Below, one piece after another: positions 33,349 through 43,417 of a DNA stretch of 64,000 nucleotides. Positions within the stretch are counted from its first letter, which is position 1. Each line of letters starts with the position of its first letter. The position numbers and the translations under genes were made by a program. The DNA lies in NCBI RefSeq assembly GCF_007997135.1, contig NZ_VORU01000012.1, positions 1 to 64,000 on the forward strand. The letters are read 5' to 3'. Source of the stretch: Aequorivita lipolytica (lineage in GTDB: Bacteria > Bacteroidota > Bacteroidia > Flavobacteriales > Flavobacteriaceae). The notes beneath the pieces are model-generated. The model worked only from the letters and a program-made list of their open reading frames with translations, did no database searches and was not told where the DNA came from.

Positions 33349-34713
33349 CTAAAATCCTTTGATAGTATTGTTAAATGGTAAAATCCAATCTTTTCTTCGG
33401 AAGGATTCTTTCTCTTTCATTAAATCCACATTTGGGTTTATGTATGGTTGGCTCAATCTTCCATTCAGCGCTACATAACTTTCTGCGTACACAGCAACGT
33501 TTTTATGGCCTTGCGAAGCAAAATGATCCCCCAAATAATGTGCGTATTGCAATATAAAATCGGGCTGCGTGCTCATCTGCTTTTCTTGGAAAGGTGTTAA
33601 AAAATCGGTATTGTCCACTAAAAATTGTTCTCCGGTTTCTGTGTTTTTTATTTTGAATTGCGCATACCCAGCCTTCTCCATCAACATTACCCGCCACGAA
33701 AAACGATAGCCTTCCTCCGTCCAAAAAAGTTCGTTGGGATACGCCAAATAGCGCCACGGAAATAATAGTTGGATTACAAAAAACAAGGCCAGAATAGGTA
33801 AAACAAGGTTTCGTTTGAAGCGGTAAGTTTTCATTTGCGAAATAGCGACCATTTTCGAATAATCTATTCGCAATAACTTCGAAATAAAACGTATAATCCG
33901 TTGGTGAAAACCTGCTTCAAAAAAGATAAGCGAGCTGACAATCATTATAAACGGGAACATCCCAATAGGAAATAAAACGCGCGTCAACACGTGAAAAACA
34001 ACCACTAATGCAAAAGCAAACCAACGCGTAGGTTTGTAAAGAAGTAAAAAAGGGATTGCCAAATCGTAAGCAGCGCCGCTCCAACTGAAGACGTAATGTA
34101 GCCATTGCTGTTGCATCAAATCTCCCAAAAAAGGAAGATCGTATTTTGAAGGAAGCCATATTTTTAAAGGCATTGCTTTGAAGAGCCAATCGCTGTTCAG
34201 CTTTGCCAAACCTGCGTAAAAATAAACGATGCCCAGCATTAACTTAATGCTGTCGATGGTCCATTTTGGAATTTCTCTAAATGCTTTGGAAGGATTTTTA
34301 AAAGCATCCACAGAAAAGTATGCATTCGCTGGTAAAAAAATCATTAAAAAACCTACGCAGCTTATAAAATAATAATGATTGAGGTAAGTGGATTTATCCA
34401 TCAACTCAATGTAAGTGAAGCTCAAAAAGAAAATGATTATTGCCAAGCGGTATTTGTAACCCAAAGCAACGAAGAGCGAGGCAATCCCGCAGATCAAAAA
34501 AATCAGGTATGTATAATCTCCAATCGGTTTTACCCATTCAAAACCGTAATAGCTGAAGAAAAACTTTGGTTGAATGTATAATTTTTCAATCCAGCCATTT
34601 GCCCAAAAACGAACAATGCTTAAAAACATCATAAAACCAAAAAGAACACGAAAGACCGCGAGGGGCGCGGCCTGTGTGGTTCTGTTTAGATAATTGGATA
34701 TTGATTTCGACAT
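33349..34713 (-). CDS. HTTM (vitamin K-dependent carboxylase-like) membrane protein
   Basis: 454 residues. Eight or more helices across 17-300, with the HTTM blocks PLAVFRVLFGFMMF near the start, YLNHYYFISCVGFLMIFLPA, KLMLGIVYFYAGLAKLNSDWL and VVFHVLTRVLFPIGMFPFIM. The C-terminal 140 residues are soluble. The HTTM domain is that of gamma-glutamyl carboxylase, but bacterial members have no proven substrate. In Flavobacteriaceae such genes sit with TonB receptors and imelysins, as here. Confidence 0.88.
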   Translation of the reverse strand: MSKSISNYLNRTTQAAPLAVFRVLFGFMMFLSIVRFWANGWIEKLYIQPKFFFSYYGFEWVKPIGDYTYLIFLICGIASLFVALGYKYRLAIIIFFLSFTYIELMDKSTYLNHYYFISCVGFLMIFLPANAYFSVDAFKNPSKAFREIPKWTIDSIKLMLGIVYFYAGLAKLNSDWLFKAMPLKIWLPSKYDLPFLGDLMQQQWLHYVFSWSGAAYDLAIPFLLLYKPTRWFAFALVVVFHVLTRVLFPIGMFPFIMIVSSLIFFEAGFHQRIIRFISKLLRIDYSKMVAISQMKTYRFKRNLVLPILALFFVIQLLFPWRYLAYPNELFWTEEGYRFSWRVMLMEKAGYAQFKIKNTETGEQFLVDNTDFLTPFQEKQMSTQPDFILQYAHYLGDHFASQGHKNVAVYAESYVALNGRLSQPYINPNVDLMKEKESFRRKDWILPFNNTIKGF

Positions 34714-34743
34714 AATTTGAAAACTCGACGTAATTCAGAGAAA

Positions 34744-34778
34744 GGGATTAGGGATTAGGGATTAGGGATTAGGGATTA
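34744..34778. repeat. Heptamer tandem repeat, five GGGATTA
   Basis: Five perfect copies of GGGATTA between the HTTM gene start and the imelysin gene end. Short enough to vary by slippage; no coding role. Confidence 0.9.
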
Positions 34779-34825
34779 GTATAACGAATAGCATCCGTCA
34801 TCCCGCTTCAGTCATCCAGCCATTT

Positions 34826-35947
34826 TTAATCCCCGTCTGCGTCTACGTAATCTATGCTTACGTCCAAAGCCTGAATCATATCAACTTTTAACAGTATAAC
34901 GATGCGTTGTAACTCATCATAAGTTGCAAGCATTTTTGAGTTATCGGTTTCAACTTGTTGCGCTAGATTTCCATTTAATTCGTTCGCTTTAGTTTTTGCA
35001 ACTTCAAATTGATTGTTGATTAAAGCGCTGAGATTTTCACCATTTTTTATGGTGTTTAAATAATCAAGATATGTTTTGAAGCTCTGTCCGGTGGAGTTTC
35101 CATCAAAACTTTTTCCGTTGAAAAAATCACGGCTAGCGTCAATGGCTTCCAGTAAAAGTTCTTTTGAAATGTCTTTTTTATAAAACGCCTCCACATTTTG
35201 CGGTAAAGTTCCGGTTGAAAAAACGCCTGCCGGAATACCTACTTTCCCAGCGCGAAGGGCTTTTTCAAAATAAAAAATATAATCGTTAGTAAGTTTATCC
35301 ACAGCACCGGAAGCGGAAGAACTTGTGTTAGCCACAAAAGCATCGCGGTATCCGCCCGTCCAGCTTGTGAGCACTTCATTGCTTAAAGACGAAATAGTTT
35401 CAGATAAGGTTTGAAGATAATTTTTATAACCTTCCGCGTTACTGTTTGTAGTGTAAAAAGCTACAATTTCAGCATCTGTTTCCGCTAAACCATTCAACAT
35501 ATAATCTAGAGCCGGAAAGCCTTGTTTGTCAATTGTAGATGGTAATGAAAAATCATAAAGCCCACTGTCTATAAAACTTTCTATTTGAGCAGCGTTCGCG
35601 GGATACACGTTTAAACGATTTCTGAAACGCAACTCTTCGGCCTTTCCGATTTCAAACATAGAGACATTTTGGAATGAAATGTAAGCATCCTTCCAAACTG
35701 ATCTAAGTGCTTGCAAATTAGCTTCTGTTGGATTTGCATTAAATTCCACAGTCTTTGCATTTAAAGAAATAGCTTTCGTATTAAAGCTGTCATACGCCGG
35801 AATTATAATATTGTCCGCCCAATTAACGAGCATTGCGCTACGGTCAAAAGTATCGGTTGCCTCTTGCGGACTTTCATTATCACTTGAACACGCAATAATT
35901 GATGCGGCCACTAAAAGCAGTAGAACTCCTAATTTTAAATGTTTCAT
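34826..35947 (-). CDS. Imelysin family lipoprotein (M75, iron-regulated)
   Basis: 373 residues. Lipoprotein signal with Cys20 (VAASIIACSSDNE). All-helical imelysin fold: LVNWADNIIIPAYDSFN at the start, SFQNVSMFEIG, then SLYDFSLP-like and GFPALDYMLNG (the ICMP/EfeO-related GxPAxEYLL position), TSWTGGYRDAF and GSSSASGAVDKLTNDYIFYFEK-type region. Imelysins belong to iron-uptake loci; peptidase activity is doubtful for most. Second of the iron-linked genes on this strand. Confidence 0.88.
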   Translation of the reverse strand: MKHLKLGVLLLLVAASIIACSSDNESPQEATDTFDRSAMLVNWADNIIIPAYDSFNTKAISLNAKTVEFNANPTEANLQALRSVWKDAYISFQNVSMFEIGKAEELRFRNRLNVYPANAAQIESFIDSGLYDFSLPSTIDKQGFPALDYMLNGLAETDAEIVAFYTTNSNAEGYKNYLQTLSETISSLSNEVLTSWTGGYRDAFVANTSSSASGAVDKLTNDYIFYFEKALRAGKVGIPAGVFSTGTLPQNVEAFYKKDISKELLLEAIDASRDFFNGKSFDGNSTGQSFKTYLDYLNTIKNGENLSALINNQFEVAKTKANELNGNLAQQVETDNSKMLATYDELQRIVILLKVDMIQALDVSIDYVDADGD

Positions 35948-36017
35948 ATTAATTATTTATAAATCAAGACGAACCGACCTATATATTGCAAATCGGCTTG
36001 TCTTTAAATTCAATTAT

Positions 36018-37238
36018 TTAATTGGTCGCGGCCTGCGCTACCGTAAAGTCAAATTTTGCCGCCATGGCTTCGGAAACTTCATCTAAAGTTTCAGGGGCAA
36101 TATCCCAAAATCCGTTATCTGTTGAATTCAAAAGCATACTCAAAAGTGTATCAACTTCAGCTCTTGTGAAAAGTGGAGTAGCGTTTTCAGATTTTCTTGT
36201 GAAACGAAGGCTATACACAAAGCCATAAGCTTCGGACAATGCGTGAAATGCTCCTTCGCGATTGCCATCTGCGATTTTATTTTTTCCTGCTTGTAAATAA
36301 TAAATACCACGAGCGGCAATTACTATTGAAACTTTTTCACGGATAATAGCGGCTTGTGCATCGCGAACTTCGTAATTTTTCGCAACAATGGCAGCACGAC
36401 CTAATTTGAAAGCATCCCAAATATCTGCGGCTATTGTAGCAAAGTCTGCATTGTCATTAACACGACCTACATATTCATTCAAAAATTTATCATCTTCACC
36501 AATAGTTAAGTTTGGGTTTTCAGGATTTGCGGAAGTTCCATAAAGGTAACCGTACGCCTCATCCCATTTATGCTCCATGGTTGTGTATGGTTTGTTTGTT
36601 TCAGTAACACCATTATCGTTATTTTGGCGGTTTTCACTTTCATCAAGCACAGCCGCACTTAGATAATTATTCAGCATTTGGTCTGCCATTAAAGCTCCCA
36701 AAAGGCCTTTTGCAAAAGCTTGGTTATACTCTAAACCCTTTGCATTTACGTAACGTGTTTTGCTGCCATCAGCAATCTGTCCTGCTACTCCAGAAGTTGC
36801 TACAATCATTCTATTTGCGAAAACCTCATTGATTTGTGAAGAAATATAACCATCAAAAGTGGCTTTGATTTGTGTGCTTTCAGAGGCGTTTGCCGAGAAG
36901 TAATCGTAGGAAGCTGCACTTTTGCTTCTCAAGTTTTTATCTGAAGCGTTTAAATTTGCATCAGAAAAATCAATATCGCCCGCTTGGTGATTGAACATCG
37001 CCAATAATGAAGCTTCGGTTGTGTTATCAAAATCAGTAAAGGCATTTGAAGTTTCCCCCGCCATCAAAATTCGGCTTTTTTGACCAGAGAAATCAACAGT
37101 TGACTCACTGCCACGCATAAATTTATAGGTGGCTGGAGCTTCTACGGTATTTTGGACTATAGGTTGATCGTCATCAGACGAACATGATACAAAGAATAAT
37201 GTTGCCACTAAACTTCCTGTGAGGAATAAATTTTTCAT
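36018..37238 (-). CDS. DUF4856 lipoprotein
   Basis: 406 residues. Lipobox VSC at residue 19. The mature part begins APATYKFMRGSESTVDFSGQ, the usual opening of DUF4856, and continues helical with MEHKWDEAYGYLYG near 220 and VGRVNDNADF. DUF4856 proteins accompany imelysin and TonB genes in Bacteroidota and may be substrate-binding lipoproteins of the iron system. It lies 70 bp upstream of the imelysin gene, in the same direction. Confidence 0.88.
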   Translation of the reverse strand: MKNLFLTGSLVATLFFVSCSSDDDQPIVQNTVEAPATYKFMRGSESTVDFSGQKSRILMAGETSNAFTDFDNTTEASLLAMFNHQAGDIDFSDANLNASDKNLRSKSAASYDYFSANASESTQIKATFDGYISSQINEVFANRMIVATSGVAGQIADGSKTRYVNAKGLEYNQAFAKGLLGALMADQMLNNYLSAAVLDESENRQNNDNGVTETNKPYTTMEHKWDEAYGYLYGTSANPENPNLTIGEDDKFLNEYVGRVNDNADFATIAADIWDAFKLGRAAIVAKNYEVRDAQAAIIREKVSIVIAARGIYYLQAGKNKIADGNREGAFHALSEAYGFVYSLRFTRKSENATPLFTRAEVDTLLSMLLNSTDNGFWDIAPETLDEVSEAMAAKFDFTVAQAATN

Positions 37239-37347
37239 TAAATATTATTTAGACTGAATTAAAATAGATTGATTTTTCAGCAAAAATAATAGGGATTATG
37301 AAAACCCACAAGTTTATTTAGAATTAATTTAAATAGATTTCAAAATT

Positions 37348-37824
37348 TTAGTTTGAAGAAACCTCCAATTGGTGTTTGTACTGAAGTCTCGCAACACCTG
37401 CCCATTGCAAAAGAAGTTTTCTATCTTCTTCGGAAAGATTACCGTGGATAATTGCATAGGACTCTAAAGGCATTTCGCCATTTTCCACCATTTCAACAAG
37501 TTCTTCCAGCTTGTGCTCCTTCTTTTTCACTGTATAATTTTTCCAAGCAGATACGTTAAAATGTTCCTTTCCCTCTTCAATATGATCGGCCAACCATAGT
37601 GAAGCTGGTGCAATCTCTGCATACCACGGATATTGGGTTTGGTCGCTATGGCAATCGTAACAGCTCTCTTTTAATATAGAGGCTACTTTTACAGAAGGCT
37701 TGGTTTCTGCTTCAAATAATGCAACACTTTCGTAACCACCGTTATTTTTTTCTGGACGTATAAATTGAATTGCCACCAAAGCAACTAGTGCCAATACAAG
37801 AACTATTTTTATAACTTTATTCAA
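37348..37824 (-). CDS. Haem-binding domain protein (single CxxCH)
   Basis: 158 residues. One N-terminal helix (about 4-20) anchors it. The haem-binding domain follows, with CYDCH at Cys55-Cys58-His59, SDQTQYPWYAEIAPASLWLAD and a C-terminal helix (LSEEDRKLLLQWAGVAR). This is the haem-bd (PF14376-type) module. It follows the 5'-nucleotidase gene by three bases on the same strand, so the two are cotranscribed. Confidence 0.88.
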   Translation of the reverse strand: MNKVIKIVLVLALVALVAIQFIRPEKNNGGYESVALFEAETKPSVKVASILKESCYDCHSDQTQYPWYAEIAPASLWLADHIEEGKEHFNVSAWKNYTVKKKEHKLEELVEMVENGEMPLESYAIIHGNLSEEDRKLLLQWAGVARLQYKHQLEVSSN

Positions 37825-37827
37825 AAT

Positions 37828-39366
37828 TTAATTTTTTTGCGAAGTTAAATAGAAAATAATTGCCTTTCGAATATCGGCAGCAGTTTCGGTTTCTGTCGGA
37901 GTATAAATTTTTATAATTTCTTTATTATCAGTAGTTAAAAAAGGGATGTCCAATCCTTTCAGCAAAAAGTCGCTAAAAGCTACACTATATGTTTTATTGT
38001 CACTAATTGCTTTACCGGCTGCTTGCCATTCGCCATCTTCACTTTGAGAAAATTTGTAGCGTTGAAGATATGCCCCTTCTCCACTTTGCGATTTTCCGTA
38101 TTCCAGAACCTCCTTTAAAAGACTGCCCTTTAAATCTACCTTCAAAACACTACCTCCAAAGGGAAGTACTCTAAAAATATCGCTACTGGTAATATCGCCC
38201 ACCAACCTATCGTCTATTCTTATTGAGCCGCCATTTACAAGAGCGCCATCAACTCTATCATTATAGGCGTAGGCCATAGAACGGGTTATCAGCTCGCCCA
38301 TATTAGTTTGTTTGCTTCGGTTTGCGGTATCAGTTCCATCTAATGGCGATGAAGCACTGAAAATTACTTCGTCAGGTCTCTCAATTACTTCTTTTAGCTT
38401 TTCATCCAAAAGCTCTGTCCATTTGCTTACTACTCGCTCCACCTTAGCAGAGGATGCTATTTTATCTGTAACCATCATCAATTCAGAATTAACATGAAGG
38501 TACTTTGTCCGCAAATTGTAAATAAGGGTATGCACATAAACACTTTTTGCATTGGCATCTGCTTTTGCAATAATGGTTCTACCTTCCTTCTCGAGCATAT
38601 TATAATGCTCGTGGCCACCCATTATTAAAGGAAGCGACCTTATACGACTGGCAATTTCTTTATCTTCTTCTATGGAAACGTGCGTAAGCCCAACTACAAA
38701 ATCTGACTTTTGAATCGCCAAACCGTAGGCTCTTTCTGCATTTTCGTATATATCTCCGTAGGAAACATAATCTTTTGGATTGGAAGGAATGGTTACACCA
38801 AATACCCCAAATTTCATTTTATTGCCATCCGCATCAACAGCATTAAATGTTGAATAATCTGATGTGGGTACGGTAGAATATTCCCATTTGGTAGCAAAAG
38901 GCATAAGCCCCTTTACGGTTACATGGCGCACATTTGCCGTTGTCCAAGTGAAGTTTGACTCATTCAATCTTTTCTGAAGATCTTTTTCACTCAAATCGAA
39001 TTCATGGTTTCCGAAGGTTACTAAATCAATATTCATAGCGTTTAGCACATCTATCATCTGTTTTCCATTAATGCGTTCGCCGTCTACTTTTAGCGTTCCT
39101 ATTAAGGATGGATTTAAAAAATCGCCCGCCAGAAATAAAAATGTATTCGGAAATTGTTCTTTAATAGAATCGCGAATATGTGCTACACGCGCCAATCCCC
39201 CATATTCCCCGCCGTTTAAGGGAGCAATTTCATAGACATCGTTAATTTGAACAAATTTAATGGTAATAGCGCCTGCACCTTTTATTGGATCTTCCGGATA
39301 GAGTTGAAGAATTTCACAGCTCGTAAAAAAATAGCCCACAACAGCTAAAAGTAAAAAGTTTTTCAT
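37828..39366 (-). CDS. Bifunctional metallophosphatase/5'-nucleotidase lipoprotein
   Basis: 512 residues. Lipobox FTSC at Cys17. N-terminal metallophosphatase domain: FVQINDVYEIAPL, FLAGDFLNPS, VTFGNHEFD, LPLIMGGHEHYN. The first motif has V where many family members have His. The C-terminal 5'-nucleotidase domain (about 320-510) includes ANRSKQTNMGELITRS, LVNGGSIRIDDRL and FRVLPFGGSV. It hydrolyses nucleotides or related phosphates at the cell surface. Its ATG directly follows the stop of the HMG-CoA lyase gene. Confidence 0.9.
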   Translation of the reverse strand: MKNFLLLAVVGYFFTSCEILQLYPEDPIKGAGAITIKFVQINDVYEIAPLNGGEYGGLARVAHIRDSIKEQFPNTFLFLAGDFLNPSLIGTLKVDGERINGKQMIDVLNAMNIDLVTFGNHEFDLSEKDLQKRLNESNFTWTTANVRHVTVKGLMPFATKWEYSTVPTSDYSTFNAVDADGNKMKFGVFGVTIPSNPKDYVSYGDIYENAERAYGLAIQKSDFVVGLTHVSIEEDKEIASRIRSLPLIMGGHEHYNMLEKEGRTIIAKADANAKSVYVHTLIYNLRTKYLHVNSELMMVTDKIASSAKVERVVSKWTELLDEKLKEVIERPDEVIFSASSPLDGTDTANRSKQTNMGELITRSMAYAYNDRVDGALVNGGSIRIDDRLVGDITSSDIFRVLPFGGSVLKVDLKGSLLKEVLEYGKSQSGEGAYLQRYKFSQSEDGEWQAAGKAISDNKTYSVAFSDFLLKGLDIPFLTTDNKEIIKIYTPTETETAADIRKAIIFYLTSQKN

Positions 39367-40230
39367 TTAATGGTATTTAGTAAAAATTTTAGTTGCTTCA
39401 TTGTGCGCACTTTCAAAAGACATTGGGTTTATTCCGTTCGAAATCTTTTCAGTCGTAAAATAGCTGAGCATTTTTTCGGTAGGCATATTTCCCGTTAATT
39501 CATCTTTTGCCATAGGGCAACCACCAAAACCTTGAATGGCACCATCAAAACGGTAACAACCTGCCTTAAAGGCGGCGTCAACTTTTTCGTGCCAAGCGTG
39601 AGGAGTGGTGTGCAAATGCGCGCCGAATTCTATGTGGGGATATTTGGGGATCAAGTTAGTAAATAAATATGAAATAATCTCGGGTGTTGAGGAACCTACT
39701 GTATCGCTTAGCGAAAGTATCTTCACTCCCATGCCCGACAGTTTCTCCGTCCACTCACCTACTATCTCTTCATTCCACGGGTCACCATACGGATTTCCGA
39801 AGCCCATACTAAGGTAGGCAACTACTTCTTTATTATTTTTATCGGCAAGATTTAATATTTCCTGAAGTATTACCAAAGACTCTGAAATGGTCTTGTGCGT
39901 GTTCCGCATTTGGAAGTTTTCAGAAATTGAGAATGGATAGCCCAAATAATCAATTTCTAGATGTTTCACGGCATCTTCGGCGCCGCGCAAGTTTGCGATT
40001 ATGGCTAGCAGCTTACTATTTGTAGCCGAAAGATCTAGTTTAGACAGTACTTCCGCAGTGTCCTGCATTTGGGGAATCGCCTTGGAAGAAACGAAACTTC
40101 CAAAATCAATAGTGTCAAAACCACAGCGCAAAAGCGATTGTATATACTTCACTTTTTGTTCCGTGGGAATCCATTCTCTGATGCCTTGCATAGCATCGCG
40201 TGGGCATTCTATAATTTTTACTTGCTGCAT
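39367..40230 (-). CDS. Hydroxymethylglutaryl-CoA lyase
   Basis: 287 residues, the family length. TIM-barrel DRE-TIM lyase: VKIIECPRDAMQG is the metal and acid motif (usual DGLQ is DAMQ here); FGSFVSSKAIPQM; LSLSDTVGSSTPEI; HLHTTPHAWHEKVDAAF with the metal-binding His pair; and GFGGCPMAKDELTGNMPTE with the catalytic Cys loop. It splits HMG-CoA to acetoacetate and acetyl-CoA in leucine breakdown. First gene of a unit with the 5'-nucleotidase and haem-binding genes. Confidence 0.9.
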   Translation of the reverse strand: MQQVKIIECPRDAMQGIREWIPTEQKVKYIQSLLRCGFDTIDFGSFVSSKAIPQMQDTAEVLSKLDLSATNSKLLAIIANLRGAEDAVKHLEIDYLGYPFSISENFQMRNTHKTISESLVILQEILNLADKNNKEVVAYLSMGFGNPYGDPWNEEIVGEWTEKLSGMGVKILSLSDTVGSSTPEIISYLFTNLIPKYPHIEFGAHLHTTPHAWHEKVDAAFKAGCYRFDGAIQGFGGCPMAKDELTGNMPTEKMLSYFTTEKISNGINPMSFESAHNEATKIFTKYH

Positions 40231-40312
40231 TGTTTCAAAGATAGTTTTTGAAATAGGAATTACGAAATTAGAAATGGGAAATATTTATGAAGTGAAATAG
40301 AAATGTGAAAAA

Positions 40313-40927
40313 TTATGGCAAAACAATAAAAACAGCAATCCCAACAAAAACAAGTATTTGAAGCCATTTCAAAACAACACCCATACTTTTCCATTCTAAA
40401 ATCAAAGATGAAATACGCCCTGCAGCAAATGCAATCGTGCTAAATGTAATAAAGGAAACAATCATAAAGGTGATTCCCAAAATATAAAATTGAAGTACAG
40501 TGTTTCCTTCTTTGTCCCAAAGGAAACCTGGGAAAAACGCCAAAAAGAAAATCATCACTTTGGGGTTTAACAAATTCATAACAACACCCGTTTTGAAAAG
40601 CTGTGTATATGTTTTTTTCGGAGCATTTTCAGCTATCGAAATATGCTCGTCACTTTTATAGACTTTGTACGCCAAATAAAGTAAATAGCAAGCGCCCAAA
40701 ACTTTTATTCCGTAGAAAATTTCTTCTGAAGCAGTTATAATTGCAGAAACTCCAAATGCCAAAAGTGTAGTGTGAACTATACAGCCACTAATCAATCCAG
40801 CGGTAGTAGCAATGCCGCTTTTGGTGCCGTTTACCAAAGACTGCGTAAGCACATAAATATTGTCTGGCCCCGGAGAGATGGCTAAAGCAAGTGTTGCGAC
40901 GGAAAATGAAATTAGGGTTTCAATCAT
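40313..40927 (-). CDS. LysE family exporter
   Basis: 204 residues, six helices (about 3-25, 38-65, 70-88, 113-135, 145-170, 183-203). The N-terminal signature [21 protein letters not shown] is that of RhtB/LysE amino-acid efflux proteins; [18 protein letters not shown] is the second signature. Substrate unknown. It overlaps the pyrD stop by four bases (ATGA). Confidence 0.93.
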   Translation of the reverse strand: MIETLISFSVATLALAISPGPDNIYVLTQSLVNGTKSGIATTAGLISGCIVHTTLLAFGVSAIITASEEIFYGIKVLGACYLLYLAYKVYKSDEHISIAENAPKKTYTQLFKTGVVMNLLNPKVMIFFLAFFPGFLWDKEGNTVLQFYILGITFMIVSFITFSTIAFAAGRISSLILEWKSMGVVLKWLQILVFVGIAVFIVLP

Positions 40928-41991
40928 TTCCGCTTTAAAATCGTCTTGTTTATTTGCTTAATCAAGTCCGGACCTTCGTAAATAAAACCTGTGTAAAGTT
41001 GCACAAGACTTGCGCCGGCATCCAGTTTTTCCAAAGCATCTTCTGCTGTATGGATACCACCAACGCCAATAATTGGAAACGCTTTATTGCTATTTTCCGA
41101 AAGAAAGCGAATAACTTCAGTAGCTCTTTTATTTAAGGGTTTTCCGCTCAAACCTCCCATTTCGCTTTTATTTGCGGAAGAAATTCCGTCTCGGGAAATA
41201 GTGGTGTTTGTTGCGATAACGCCATCAATTTTAGTTTCCGAAACAATTTCGACTATATCTAAAAGTTGTTCATCAGTTAAATCTGGAGCGATTTTCAGAA
41301 GAATCGGCTTGCGCTTTTCTTTTGAATTATTTCGATTTTGTAGTGTTTGCAACAAATCTGTTAACGGTTTCTTTTCCTGCAAGGCACGAAGATTTGGCGT
41401 GTTTGGCGAGCTTACGTTTACCACAAAATAATCTACATAATCAAAAAGTGCTTCAAAGCAAATTATGTAATCATTAACCGCTTCTTCATTGGGGGTGATT
41501 TTGTTTTTGCCTATGTTCCCGCCAATAAGAACTCGGTTTCCTCGGCTCCGCTCGGACACCGAATTTTGGTCGCCGAGCGGAGCCGAGGAGTTTTCCTTCA
41601 ATCTTTCAACAGCTTCTTCTACGCCACCATTATTAAAACCCATTCGGTTTATGATTGCGGAATCTTCTTTTAAACGGAACAAGCGCGGTTTGTCATTCCC
41701 AGCTTGTGGTTTTGGGGTAACAGTTCCTATTTCAATAAAACCAAAGCCGAAATTTGAAAGCTCTTTATAAAGTTTCGCATCTTTATCAAAACCAGCGGCA
41801 AGTCCCACAGGATTTGGAAATTTCAGCCCAAAAAGTTCACGCTCCAGTTTTGGGTTTTCAATTTTATAAATACTTCGGAAAAGACTTCCGAAGCCAATTT
41901 TATGAAAAAACCGAATCAAAGAAAACGTGAAATGGTGAATTTTTTCGGGATCAAAACTGAAAAAGAGTGGACGGATTATGGTTTTGTACAT
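40924..41991 (-). CDS. pyrD: Dihydroorotate dehydrogenase (quinone), with palindromic insert
   Basis: 355 residues, class 2, membrane-associated through its N-terminal helices. FMN barrel with [54 protein letters not shown] (the catalytic Ser) and [20 protein letters not shown]. Oxidises dihydroorotate to orotate in pyrimidine synthesis. Between ERLKE and [10 protein letters not shown] there is an extra stretch of roughly 17 residues ([18 protein letters not shown]) that relatives such as E. coli PyrD lack. It is encoded by a large palindrome (see separate entry) and keeps the frame. Confidence 0.95.
   Translation of the reverse strand: MYKTIIRPLFFSFDPEKIHHFTFSLIRFFHKIGFGSLFRSIYKIENPKLERELFGLKFPNPVGLAAGFDKDAKLYKELSNFGFGFIEIGTVTPKPQAGNDKPRLFRLKEDSAIINRMGFNNGGVEEAVERLKENSSAPLGDQNSVSERSRGNRVLIGGNIGKNKITPNEEAVNDYIICFEALFDYVDYFVVNVSSPNTPNLRALQEKKPLTDLLQTLQNRNNSKEKRKPILLKIAPDLTDEQLLDIVEIVSETKIDGVIATNTTISRDGISSANKSEMGGLSGKPLNKRATEVIRFLSENSNKAFPIIGVGGIHTAEDALEKLDAGASLVQLYTGFIYEGPDLIKQINKTILKRK
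41539..41589 (-). repeat. Palindromic element inserted in frame in pyrD
   Basis: CCTCGGCTCCGCTCGG (41540-41555) and CCGAGCGGAGCCGAGG (41573-41588) are exact reverse complements, 17 bp with the flanking T-A pair, around a 17-base loop. G+C is far above the surrounding gene. It encodes [16 protein letters not shown] in PyrD. Similar GC-rich dyads occur between genes in Flavobacteriaceae, from memory; here one sits inside an essential coding region. Confidence 0.8.
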
Positions 41992-42076
41992 GGTTGAAAA
42001 ATGTTTGGCAAAAATACATTAAACTATGTATTTGTTATTTTGAATATGCTTTATTTTGCATAGTAAAAGAAAAATT

Positions 42077-43339
42077 ATGATTGAAAAACAACACATTATT
42101 GAACGCTTTAAAAGTTATGTTACTATAGACACCGAGAGTGATCCAGATAGCGACACAACACCAAGCACCAAAAAACAATGGAATCTCGCAAATAAACTTG
42201 CTGAAGAACTAAAGCAAATAGGAATGGAAGATGTAAGCATAGACGAAAACGCTTACATAATGGCTACTTTGCCTTCAAACGTGAAACATCACGTTCCTGT
42301 GATTGGTTTTGTTTCACATTTTGATACTTCACCAGATTTTACGGGCGCTAACGTGAAACCTCAAATTATTGAGAACTACGATGGAAAAGATATTGTTCTA
42401 AATAAAGAAAAAGACATTATTCTTTCTCCAGATTATTTTGAAGATTTGTTGCTCTACAAAGGACAAACGCTAATAACAACGGACGGAACAACACTTTTGG
42501 GCGCTGATGACAAAGCTGGAATTACCGAAATAGTTTCCGCAATGGAATACCTAATTAAGCATCCCGAAATAAAGCACGGAAAAATCCGCGTAGGTTTCAC
42601 ACCCGATGAAGAAATTGGTCGCGGCGCACATAAGTTTGATGTTAAAAAATTTGGTGCAGACTGGGCCTATACAATGGATGGCAGTCAAGTGGGCGAACTT
42701 GAGTATGAAAACTTTAACGCAGCCGGCGCGGTGGTTACCGTAAAAGGAAAAATAGTACATCCCGGTTATGCAAAGGGAAAAATGGTAAACAGTATGTACA
42801 TTGCTACAGACTACATAAACTCGCTACCAAGACTGGAAACCCCAGAGCATACTGAAGGACGCGAAGGATTTTTTCACCTTCACGGCATAAAAGGATCTGT
42901 GGACGAAACCAAAATCCAATACATTATCCGCGATCACGACCCAAAGCATTTTGAAGCTCGTAAAGAAATGATTCAACAATTAGCCGACGAACTGAACGAG
43001 CAATTTGAAATGGAGGTTATCACTGTTGAAATTAAAGACCAATACTTCAATATGCGCGAGAAGATTGAACCTGTAATGCACATTGTAAAAATCGCAAAAC
43101 AAGCAATGGAGCAAGCTGGAATTGAACCATTGATAAAACCAATACGCGGTGGAACTGACGGTTCTCAATTAAGTTTTATGGGGCTTCCGTGTCCAAATAT
43201 TTTTGCCGGTGGTCACAACTTTCACGGAAGATATGAGTATGTTCCCGTTGAAAGTATGCAAAAGGCGGTAGAAGTAATAGTGAATATAGCCCAAATAACT
43301 GCTCAGGATCTTTCAAAATTCAAAAAGGAAGAAGAGTAA
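42077..43339 (+). CDS. pepT: Peptidase T (tripeptidase)
   Basis: 420 residues from ATG 42077 ([22 protein letters not shown]); an upstream in-frame TTG at 42056 is unlikely. M20 metallopeptidase: [16 protein letters not shown] with the first zinc His-Asp, [11 protein letters not shown] with the bridging Asp, [12 protein letters not shown] with the catalytic Glu pair, and [35 protein letters not shown] at the dimer and metal end. Removes N-terminal residues from tripeptides. Closed by a bidirectional terminator. Confidence 0.95.
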   Translation: MIEKQHIIERFKSYVTIDTESDPDSDTTPSTKKQWNLANKLAEELKQIGMEDVSIDENAYIMATLPSNVKHHVPVIGFVSHFDTSPDFTGANVKPQIIENYDGKDIVLNKEKDIILSPDYFEDLLLYKGQTLITTDGTTLLGADDKAGITEIVSAMEYLIKHPEIKHGKIRVGFTPDEEIGRGAHKFDVKKFGADWAYTMDGSQVGELEYENFNAAGAVVTVKGKIVHPGYAKGKMVNSMYIATDYINSLPRLETPEHTEGREGFFHLHGIKGSVDETKIQYIIRDHDPKHFEARKEMIQQLADELNEQFEMEVITVEIKDQYFNMREKIEPVMHIVKIAKQAMEQAGIEPLIKPIRGGTDGSQLSFMGLPCPNIFAGGHNFHGRYEYVPVESMQKAVEVIVNIAQITAQDLSKFKKEEE

Positions 43340-43357
43340 ATTATAAAAATAGGTTAC

Positions 43358-43397
43358 AAAAAAACTCCCTCAACTATTAAGTAGTGAGGGAGTTTTA
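43358..43397. terminator. Bidirectional terminator between pepT and yajC
   Basis: AAAACTCCCTCA (43361-43372) pairs with TGAGGGAGTTTT (43385-43396), with A and T runs on both outer sides, so it can work in both directions. Confidence 0.85.
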
Positions 43398-43417
43398 TTT
43401 AAAAAAGGAACAATTTA

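Noticed and set aside
34744..34778. Telomere-like or regulatory role for the GGGATTA repeats
   Set aside because: Only five copies of a simple heptamer in a short intergenic gap; slippage is enough to explain it.
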